Shown here: positions 55,885 to 64,000 of the stretch, piece by piece
Layout of the letters: every line of letters starts with the position of its first letter
Position numbering within the stretch: position 1 is the first letter of the stretch
Assembly (NCBI GenBank): GCA_946894095.1
Contig: OX335657.1
Coordinates: 10,044,001-10,108,000, forward strand
Direction: 5' to 3'
Source: Incurvaria masculella
Lineage: Eukaryota > Arthropoda > Insecta > Lepidoptera > Incurvariidae
DNA length: 64,000 nucleotides
The notes under the pieces: generated by a model
The model's input: only the letters and a program-made list of their open reading frames with translations
What the model was told of the DNA's origin: nothing
The model's database searches: none
Made by a program: the position numbers and the translations under genes

Positions 55885-56078
55885 ATAGCCGTGTATAGCG
55901 TTTATTTCAGTAACAGAGCAGATAACAATGTGATTTTGATAAAATCGAAGCGGAGGCCCGCGCCGTGACATCTGGCACCGAAAATCTCCCGTCGCGAGGG
56001 AGAGCGAGATGGGGCGAACGGGGCGAGGGAGGCAGAGAGAGTCCACCTCACCCAAGCCAGGAGGGCATTTTCGCTACA
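55885..56078 (-). repeat. gypsy 5' LTR, 194 bp
   Basis: On the minus strand it starts TGTAGCGAAAATGCCC and ends ATACACGGCTAT. Identical by eye to 50768-50961. Confidence 0.92.
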
Positions 56079-56083
56079 ATTTT

Positions 56084-57284
56084 GTTTATTTAATGTACCT
56101 GAATATTATATGTAGTCATAACATTGTCACCTCAACTGGCCATTATTGGCTGTATTTTAGGTTGACAGATGTATGTTTAAGTTGGATAGAAAGGGTATAA
56201 GTTACGTAATAAATAAATCTAAAAAGGGTTTAATGAATTAGGGTGTGTTAGGAAGTGTGAGAGGGTGTATGGGTATATATAAGGGTGTGTGTACATTTAT
56301 GTAGGGTGTGTGAGTGTGTGAGGTAGAATAAGGGAGAAGTTTTATGACAAGCTGTGTGAGGGTATCATTGTGGGTTGCATTTTTGAGGTGAATGTGACAG
56401 TATTTATGATACGGAATATTGTATTTGTGATATTTGTAACTTATTTGTGATACCGAAGCCATGTAATACTGTAGGTGTTGCCACTTACTAAAGGTGCTTA
56501 CCAGGTGGTAGAGTTGAAGTGCTGGTTCCGCGGCATCTATTCATGAAAGATATTCACAACATAATTTAAAATTCGTTATATTAGTCCCTTTACCAGGTTG
56601 ATTGAAAAACATATTAAATTTGCATGTAGGCTTGTAAAACAATTAGTAAATGTCGTTAGTCTTATTATCATATTCCAATTTTTCTTCTCCCTTTATCCCC
56701 GTCGCAACTTCGAAAACACCATCATTTAGCATGAATGCATGAAGAGATGTATTTTTGTAGAGGAAGCAAAATAAGTATGCTGTGGTTGTACCGGAGTGCG
56801 CTCTATCATCTCTGCCTACCCCTCCGATGGAAGCGATGCGATGGTATGCGTACGTTTTCCACTTGAAAAAAAATATTCGTGTTATAATATCCAAATATTA
56901 TCGAATGGAAATGTCTGCAAACAAAGCTATTGTGAATGGAAGGCGATGACACAAATGCACAAGACACAATGACAATACGTTTCCTACTTAAGTATGGTTG
57001 ATTACTAGGTACCTATGCACAGACGGTACACCAGGGCTGACCTACACTTGCTTTGTATGTACCTCGTGGCCATATCTGTTGATGTGACTCACACTCACCG
57101 CTCGACGATTTACTTAAGACGCAAAGAATTCCGCAAGTGCTAATTCGGAATAGGAATTTTGTGTACAATTAATACATATCAACATCAGCAGTATTCATAC
57201 AGATGAGCGAAAGCTAGATGTAATTTTAATGAGCACATTTAACTGGGCCCCGTTCGTGCAACGCTTTATTTATTTTTATGAGTT
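56084..57284. other. gene-free interval with GT-rich run
   Basis: Positions 56238-56345 are rich in GGGTGTGTGAG-type motifs, a degenerate G/T low-complexity run. The rest shows no supported gene. Confidence 0.45.
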
Positions 57285-57697
57285 TCTTTGTCTTTCTTTA
57301 CGAATACAAGCTGTTCCATGGTTTGGAATTCATGTAAAACTGTGGTACCTCATCCCCTACTAGAAGTTAGGGTTAAACCCGCCCAGGTGGCGCGATTGAA
57401 TTGGATGAAAAGATGGGCCCATCCAGGGGGGTAACCGGCGCAAGATTTGAGAAAACATGCGAGGGCATTCGATCAATTCTGCACCAATCGGAAGTGGATG
57501 TCAATTATTCTACCCAATAAGAGCGCAGAAGGTATGACACAGACGCACATTTTCTGACATGTTACACCTGTTCAATGCAGTCTTGCGCAAATGGAGACGG
57601 TACTGGCATTGCACCTAATTCCTTCAGGAGTGCGGTGTGTTGGACTAATATGACAGTGGGTGTGGTATTTGGAATTTACGTCCAGTTACATAAAAAA
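57285..57697 (+). mobile_element. family D SINE interrupted by a family E MITE
   Basis: The 5' part (CTTTGTCTTTCTTTACGAAT, CATGGTTTGGAATTCATGTA, GATGAAAAGATGGG) and the 3' part (TTCAATGCAGTCTTGC, GTACTGGCATTGCACCTAAT, CGTCCAGTTACATAAAAAAA) bracket a hairpin insertion. An A tail ends it. Confidence 0.7.
57421..57568. mobile_element. family E foldback MITE nested in the SINE
   Basis: GGGGGGTAACCGGCGCAAGA, CGAGGGCATTCGATCAATTC and TGCACCAATCGGAAGTGGAT run to AAGAGCGCAGAAGGTATGAC and GACATGTTACACCTG. The inverse of this order is seen at 9895-10088. Confidence 0.7.
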
Positions 57698-58091
57698 AAA
57701 CTATCACAACACTAACTGTATAAATTACACTAACCTGTCACATGGGAACACTATCACATGAAAGTATAAATATAAATATAAAAAAATTAAAATAAAATAA
57801 ATTTCAGTGTGATTCGGAATCAAATCCCTTGGTGAACATCTAATGTAAATATTATTTTGACTAGATAAAGTAAACCCTAGTTTTAAGGTTTCAAGGTTTC
57901 CTCGAGCGTTTGAGTCTTTCGCACTGCATTTGGTGTTTATCCCCTTTACGTTTTAATGGGGAAGAAAACTGCTTATTTATTAGGCTATTGCTACTACTAC
58001 TAGAGGAGCTGTCAAAGCTGTCAGATATCGTACAACATAACACATAATAGTTTTGAAAATGGTATTTACACAATCTACGTTATATATATAG
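57698..58091. other. gene-free interval
   Basis: ACACTAACTGTATAAATTAC-like AT-rich sequence; no gene is supported. Confidence 0.4.
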
Positions 58092-58377
58092 TTTTTTACG
58101 GTTCCGTACCTAAAGGGTGAAAACGGAACCCTATTACTAAGCCTCCGCTGTCCGTCCGTCCGTCCGTCCGTCTGTCACAGGGCTGTCTCATGAACCGTAG
58201 CAGGTAGGAGCTGAAATTTTCACAGATTATCTATTTATTTTGCCGCTATAACAACAAATAGGTAACATTATAAATTAATAAAAATAAAAAAAATAAAAAC
58301 CTTGTTTTTTTTTGTAAATCTTGTACGATCGAACCCTTCGTGTACAAGTCCGACTCGCACTTGGCCGGTTTTTTTAT
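58092..58377 (-). mobile_element. family C short element, inverse
   Basis: TTACGGTTCCGTACCTAAAG, CTATTACTAAGCCTCCGCTG, four CCGT units, CAACAAATAGGTAACATT and CAAGTCCGACTCGCACTTGG, then CCGG. Confidence 0.83.
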
Positions 58378-59149
58378 TTTCGATATTAGATTTTAGTGTG
58401 TTCCTTTTTTATTAATTTTAATGCTAGATTTTAGTTTGAATTATTAGTTATTTAACTTTTCTTTTTTTGAAGCTAGCGAAAAGTTCATTGCCGAGCTCAA
58501 TGGTGTAAATGTGCGGAATCGAAGAGCTCAACGAAATTCCCGAGGCTATGAGCACTGTCAGCGCGATTCGGACCAACTATATTTACGCTGTCAGCGTTTG
58601 AGAGCAATTTGGATCGCGGCCTGGGAGAGGTGGACCGGGGCGCAGCGGCGTGTGATCGAAGGCGTTCCGGTGTCGCACCGGCCGGAATCGTGAACCAACG
58701 ACAAAGATCCGTTTGTATTGTTCGATGGCTGGATATTTGGATCGCAGGAAGTTGCACTCGACTATGTTTTGACCCACTCGGTTCGCTTTCTAATCTTCTA
58801 AAGAAAGTGAACCTACCTTTAAAACCGTTAGTTTTGACGGCGAACGTATTATTTTATTGATGTATAGAAAGCGATGAACTGTTTATGATTTTCGAATTGG
58901 TTTAACGAAGTGGATAATTTTTATGATAATATAGTATAAACTTGGATGAATGGGTCCTTACATTTTGTCCACATGTGTGTGCTTGCGTATGTTATGGCCC
59001 CTATACCTACAAGTTATCTCCTGCGACTAGACAGAGACGACTATAACTGTTTTGACGTTCGTGGTCCGGATATCACGTCAGTAGGTCTACTTATTAGATG
59101 GGGGATAATCCCGCCAGGGTACTGTTCCATTGGATGTACGACGCAATGA
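58378..59149. other. gene-free interval
   Basis: Overlapping frames at 58497-58860 on both strands lack a recognisable domain. Confidence 0.4.
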
Positions 59150-59297
59150 AAATTATTAGTCTTTTCCATCCAGTGTAGCCGTGTCACATTAAAGTGGATG
59201 GAAGGAAGGTCCTGGCATGGCACCTAGTTCCCACGAGATGTAATGATCTAATATCATGACGTGGTATTCGCCATCCATTTCCAGTTACATACAAATA
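59150..59297 (+). mobile_element. family D SINE 3' fragment
   Basis: GAAGGTCCTGGCATGGCACC, TAATATCATGACGTGGTATT and CCATCCATTTCCAGTTACAT with an A-rich end lie directly upstream of a full-length copy. Confidence 0.65.
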
Positions 59298-59312
59298 CGG
59301 GTTCGTCTGAAA

Positions 59313-59716
59313 TCGTGGTCTAGGGGCTGGAGGACTTGCCTTTCATGGGAGAGATCTGAGTTCAAATCTTCGCCCCGGTCATACACCACTTTCTTTCTCT
59401 TTCCTAGTTAAGTGCATTTCGTTACGAATGCGAGCTGTTTCATGGTTCGGAACCCATGTCAAACTGTAGGTCTCTTTACCTTACTAGGTGGTAGGGTTAA
59501 GCCCGCCCGGGTTGATACCACCGAATTGGATGAAACTATGGTTTAAGTGGCAATGAAACTTTGTCCGTGTTTCCCATCGAGTTCAATGTAGCCCTGCCCA
59601 TAAAGGAAAGGTCCTGGCATAGCACCTAATTACTTCGGGAATGTGGTGTATTCGGGCTAATATCATAACGGTAGTTGTGTGTTATTAGCCATCCATGTCA
59701 GGTTCCATAAAAAAAA
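59313..59716 (+). mobile_element. family D tRNA-derived SINE, full length
   Basis: This is the reference copy, about 404 bp. The tRNA-like head is TCGTGGTCTAGGGGCTGG (A-box region) and GAGTTCAAATCTTCGCCCC (B-box region, about 59350-59368). The body follows: CTTTCTTTCTCTTTCC, CATTTCGTTACGAATGCGAG, GGAACCCATGTCAAACTG, TGGTAGGGTTAAGCCCGCCC, GGATGAAACTATGG and AAAGGTCCTGGCATAGCACC. The tail CCATCCATGTCAGGTTCC ends in A8. Such SINEs use RNA polymerase III promoters and rely on LINE enzymes. Confidence 0.85.
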
Positions 59717-59950
59717 CTCCTGCTCGAGCTAGGTCCTAATGTAGGTTATCGTTATGAATGGGTAGCACACAACAAAATCAAAACAGTGAATTATGGAGCA
59801 GTGAAGTTATGTTACAACTAGCTGTCAGCCGCGTTGTCGCTTGTATCCAGACGGGATTTATATTCGTGCTCAGTAGAAAGTATTGTCAGCGGAGCAATGC
59901 GGCGTGATGGTACCAGCGGGTCGCCTCCCGACGTTCGGTGACCCGCGACG

Positions 59951-61249
59951 ACCCAACGACGCTACCGCGCGCATTTGGATTCTATTTTCTTTTGCAATTC
60001 GAAATTTGAATGTAAACAATCCAATCCAACAATCAAATTTTGTTTATCCCATCCACACTCACAAAACGACAAATCGGTACAGATTTGCAAATTAAAGTGT
60101 TTGTGAAGACGCAAACTCAACGGGCTGCCCTCGTCCTTAGCTTCTCGTATTGCTTCTCGTATACCTACAGCTTGTTAGTTCATTTCTTGCTTTCTACGGT
60201 TCGTTGAAACTGCCCGTGGTACGTAGGTATATGGCGTTCGTCTGTAAGGATCCCCGAATATTTTATTTCGTTGTAAATAGCCGCAACTTTATGGAGCTCT
60301 TTAATATTTCAGTCCAACAAATATTAGCCGCATGTTACGTTAATATATATAATATATATATAATATAATATAACCATGGTTAATTGACTCGCCAGGTGAA
60401 CAGGCAAGTTAGTGATTAAATCTGACGTTGAGTTGCATTTCGTACCATTGTAACGGTCAAACGACGTGTTATTCGCACAAGTGAGCTGAAATTAAGCGTT
60501 GCAACTAAACGTCAGATTTTATCATTCATTTACCACGGTAACCAGGGTGACAAAGCAAGTCTCTCTCTGTAGAGTCTATAACATACTTGGCGCTGTGGTG
60601 TGCCGGTTGGCATTCTTGCTTTATTCATGGGCTCGGTACATGGCCTGCCCACCGAGGTATCAAACCCATAGAGATAAAAAGGTACATAAATCTTTCTTAC
60701 CCCAGATACGCCGTAGAAACATATGTAAAACCGTAGGTTAACTTAGGTAGTAGGAAAGGGACTGCTGGCAGTCCTTAACCTACCAGGTTTGGTACCATGG
60801 CATTGAATTAACGATTATCTAAATTACAATGACTTTAGGTGTATTAACCACCCATGGCCAATAACACATTAAAAGTAAGTAAGTATAAGTATTTAATTAA
60901 AATAATTCTTACGGAACTTTATTGAGCGCAACGGAGCCACAGAGGTGCATTACGATTGCTGATAATAATGTCAAGGCACAGTTCACTTGACTGACTACCA
61001 AGCGTGGGTACGTAATGAGTAAAATACGTGCCTTGTCAGAATACATTCGAGTATAGACATTATACCTTGAATGGAAATATAGTTTATGGTATTATGGTAT
61101 TTTAGAGTTTTTTATATTTATTTCATCCATGTTTACAAGTTCCCGGCTCCGCTCGAAACAACCGCAAAAAAAAATCCGCCATAAAAATTAGCCTATAAAC
61201 TATACATATTTATTTGTAAAAGATTTCGTCAAACTGCATAAGTGTTCCT
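59951..61249 (+). repeat. 1,299-bp tandem duplication, left copy
   Basis: It matches 61300-62598 at a constant offset of 1,349 with no difference seen. It contains a family I MITE (60373-60545), a degraded SINE trace (60705-60850) and an AT microsatellite (60343-60372). Frames of 72 and 80 codons repeat identically in both copies but resemble no known protein. Confidence 0.92.
60373..60545. mobile_element. family I foldback MITE (left duplicate)
   Basis: CCATGGTTAATTGACTCGCC and AGTGATTAAATCTGACGTT are answered by AACGTCAGATTTTATCATTC and ATTTACCACGGTAACC. It is related to 63544-63730. Confidence 0.7.
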
Positions 61250-61299
61250 TGTTGACGAAACCTAACCTAACCTAACCTAACCTAACCTAACCTAACCTA
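61250..61299 (+). repeat. duplication junction with CCTAA telomere repeats
   Basis: TGTTGACGAAA is followed by eight CCTAA units (61261-61300, the last base shared with the right copy). This 50-bp segment is absent after the right copy, which continues ATATATTTTTTCC instead. Confidence 0.88.
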
Positions 61300-62598
61300 A
61301 CCCAACGACGCTACCGCGCGCATTTGGATTCTATTTTCTTTTGCAATTCGAAATTTGAATGTAAACAATCCAATCCAACAATCAAATTTTGTTTATCCCA
61401 TCCACACTCACAAAACGACAAATCGGTACAGATTTGCAAATTAAAGTGTTTGTGAAGACGCAAACTCAACGGGCTGCCCTCGTCCTTAGCTTCTCGTATT
61501 GCTTCTCGTATACCTACAGCTTGTTAGTTCATTTCTTGCTTTCTACGGTTCGTTGAAACTGCCCGTGGTACGTAGGTATATGGCGTTCGTCTGTAAGGAT
61601 CCCCGAATATTTTATTTCGTTGTAAATAGCCGCAACTTTATGGAGCTCTTTAATATTTCAGTCCAACAAATATTAGCCGCATGTTACGTTAATATATATA
61701 ATATATATATAATATAATATAACCATGGTTAATTGACTCGCCAGGTGAACAGGCAAGTTAGTGATTAAATCTGACGTTGAGTTGCATTTCGTACCATTGT
61801 AACGGTCAAACGACGTGTTATTCGCACAAGTGAGCTGAAATTAAGCGTTGCAACTAAACGTCAGATTTTATCATTCATTTACCACGGTAACCAGGGTGAC
61901 AAAGCAAGTCTCTCTCTGTAGAGTCTATAACATACTTGGCGCTGTGGTGTGCCGGTTGGCATTCTTGCTTTATTCATGGGCTCGGTACATGGCCTGCCCA
62001 CCGAGGTATCAAACCCATAGAGATAAAAAGGTACATAAATCTTTCTTACCCCAGATACGCCGTAGAAACATATGTAAAACCGTAGGTTAACTTAGGTAGT
62101 AGGAAAGGGACTGCTGGCAGTCCTTAACCTACCAGGTTTGGTACCATGGCATTGAATTAACGATTATCTAAATTACAATGACTTTAGGTGTATTAACCAC
62201 CCATGGCCAATAACACATTAAAAGTAAGTAAGTATAAGTATTTAATTAAAATAATTCTTACGGAACTTTATTGAGCGCAACGGAGCCACAGAGGTGCATT
62301 ACGATTGCTGATAATAATGTCAAGGCACAGTTCACTTGACTGACTACCAAGCGTGGGTACGTAATGAGTAAAATACGTGCCTTGTCAGAATACATTCGAG
62401 TATAGACATTATACCTTGAATGGAAATATAGTTTATGGTATTATGGTATTTTAGAGTTTTTTATATTTATTTCATCCATGTTTACAAGTTCCCGGCTCCG
62501 CTCGAAACAACCGCAAAAAAAAATCCGCCATAAAAATTAGCCTATAAACTATACATATTTATTTGTAAAAGATTTCGTCAAACTGCATAAGTGTTCCT
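61300..62598 (+). repeat. 1,299-bp tandem duplication, right copy
   Basis: Starts ACCCAACGACGCTACC directly after the telomere repeats and ends at AAGTGTTCCT. It carries the same internal repeats as the left copy. Confidence 0.92.
61722..61894. mobile_element. family I foldback MITE (right duplicate)
   Basis: Same as 60373-60545 at the 1,349-bp offset. Confidence 0.7.
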
Positions 62599-63540
62599 AT
62601 ATATTTTTTCCGAATTTTGAAACAGCCCTTCATGAACAATTCATGACACAATGCATGTGTTCGACGGATACCAGGCAATTACAATCCATGTAAAAATCCA
62701 TGGGCGGGCGATTTAGGGTATCCCTCAAATGCCTGCTATATTCAAAGGTGTAAACCTGCGGGAACGAACAGCTCAGCGAAATTTCGATAAGTGATTTGTA
62801 ACTCGTAATAGGGCCTCTGGTATCAATGACTGTTCAAAATTAATTTCCTAGCGTAGCATAAAAATATTATGCAGGCTTAGGCAGTTGGTATTTCTTACTA
62901 TCATGATGGGAGGTGAGTCTATAAGAAGAATTGATGTTGTATGACCGATCGGTTCGCCGTAACCCGACCGCGCAGACGCTGACGTGTGGCGCCGTCTCGT
63001 CCTACTCTGGCGAGCTGACCGCGTATAATTATCACGTCTCTCGGCGGAGATGTCAATTTCGTGCCGTTAGTAGAAAGCGGTGTTTGGTAAGTGAAGCTGC
63101 GGCCGAATCACCCGAGTGGCAGGGTGAGTGGTCGGCAATAGACGGCTCCACGGACGGGCCAGGGGTCAACCAGACATTCGTCATTGTCTTATAGCCATTG
63201 GCTGCCGATCGTGGCTGGAGACACTGACCGATCGTGGTTGCTCTCTTTCTTTGATTAAAACTTGTTAGATAACTGTATCATAAATTATTTCGTGATAAAA
63301 ATTCAAATTGATTTGCGACATAGCTGGAATAGCTATAATGAACGGCAGCAAAATCTGTTAAAATATATATTAGATTAATGGGCAAAACCGTTCATATAAT
63401 ATTTCCGTATACTAATACTAGTCTAACAAGCATCGATCTAACAAGCTTTTTATGTGCCCGGTGCAAGGTTTTATAACTGCGCCCAGTGTATGCTGTTAAC
63501 TATATACCCACACAGTTACAAACCCAAAACTTGGGTGGGG
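62599..63540. other. gene-free interval
   Basis: A GC-richer stretch (62945-63190) gives an 87-codon frame without any recognisable domain. The rest is AT-rich. Confidence 0.4.
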
Positions 63541-63543
63541 CGT

Positions 63544-63730
63544 AACCATGGTAACACCAGCCAGACGAACGGACAAGTGAATGATCAAATCTGACGTTTA
63601 GTTGCATCTCGTATCATGCTAACTGTCAAACAATACGTTAGTCGGCCAAATCAATTGATATTTAAGCGTGGTAAAACGTCCGATTTATTCACTCACTTGC
63701 CTGTTCACCCGGCATGTTAATTTACCATAG
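63544..63730. mobile_element. family I foldback MITE
   Basis: ACCATGGTAACACCAGCCAG, GAATGATCAAATCTGACGTT and TAGTTGCATCTCGTATCATG are answered by AAACGTCCGATTTATTCACT, TTGCCTGTTCACCCGGCATG and AATTTACCAT. Confidence 0.7.
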
Positions 63731-64000
63731 GAAGTCCCAGGTCTGATCATTTCTGGCCCCTAGTTACGGTGCTGTTAGTACCTAGTATGTATAAGTGGCA
63801 TGATCAAACCCTCCCACGTATCACGGATCATGAAACAGTTTAGATTTGTATTATGTGCCTGGACATAGATAGCTAATACGAACGAACACCGTTGTTTATT
63901 CAGGGGTTTGTTCCAAACTATAAGTTAGGTTGGTTCATAGGTGGAAGGAAAACTTTTACTTGTCATCCAAACCAAGAACGATGAATCACTTTAGTCGCTT
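63731..64000. other. gene-free window end
   Basis: ACGTATCACGGATCATGAAA (63816) faintly resembles the complement of a family D block. Nothing else is recognised. Confidence 0.35.

Larger units (their letters stand above)
50768..56078 (-). mobile_element. Ty3/gypsy LTR retrotransposon, minus strand
   Basis: The element is 5,311 bp with identical 194-bp LTRs. ATTTT flanks both ends (50763-50767 and 56079-56083), which fits a 5-bp target duplication; the boundary is ambiguous by one or two T. Reading leftward the order is LTR, primer-binding site, Gag with zinc knuckle, protease, RT, RNase H, integrase, polypurine tract, LTR. RT before integrase places it in Ty3/gypsy. There is no env-like frame. 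A frameshift near 52768 breaks pol. Confidence 0.93.

Noticed and set aside
61261..61300. True chromosome end
   Set aside because: Only eight CCTAA units with unique sequence continuing on both sides.
60150..62090. Two small frames (72 and 80 codons) each present twice
   Set aside because: The repetition is due to the DNA duplication, and the second frame starts within a family I MITE. No domain is recognisable.

Overview
This window reads as a repeat-dense, gene-free stretch of an insect nuclear genome, most likely a moth or butterfly (Lepidoptera). The reasons are short interstitial runs of the insect telomere repeat (TTAGG/CCTAA), many copies of short elements whose ends look familiar from lepidopteran genomes, a Penelope-like retroelement, BEL/Pao and Ty3/gypsy LTR retrotransposons, a tRNA-derived SINE family, and dozens of foldback MITEs. 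The species call is inference. I found no exon of a host protein gene, no rRNA, no intact tRNA, no CRISPR array and nothing bacterial. Nearly all short open frames are chance frames inside repeats.

Layout. 0-8 kb: palindromic MITEs, a 475-bp insertion inside an older repeat, and a 5'-truncated Penelope-like element (about 1.75-2.61 kb). That element keeps a GIY-YIG endonuclease frame, a hammerhead-ribozyme core and a 57-bp inverted copy of its own 3' end. 8-18 kb: a TTAA-bounded TIR element, a three-element nest (9.1-9.9 kb), several SINE copies and a decayed LINE split by a short element with a visible target duplication. 18-25 kb: a 156-bp perfect inverted repeat around a 786-bp spacer, and more nested MITEs. 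25.6-31.6 kb: a BEL/Pao retrotransposon with identical 469-bp LTRs and a 5-bp target duplication, but lacking the start of gag and carrying a frameshift in pol. 36.5-39.6 kb: a non-LTR endonuclease-like domain fragment beside AATCT-type tandem arrays and two copies of a larger TIR repeat with GC-rich interiors. 50.8-56.1 kb: a minus-strand Ty3/gypsy element with identical 194-bp LTRs and a frameshift near the start of RNase H. 59.95-62.6 kb: an apparently identical 1.3-kb tandem duplication with eight CCTAA units at its junction.

How the parts fit. The two LTR elements and the 1.3-kb duplication are the youngest events, because their paired copies show no difference by eye. The MITEs form an older, layered record. 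Several sit inside one another, and paired empty and filled copies in this window let target-site duplications be read directly. Internal names (families A to S) are mine, and I did not compare them with any repeat library. Boundaries of degenerate copies are good to roughly 5-20 bases. All matches were made by eye.
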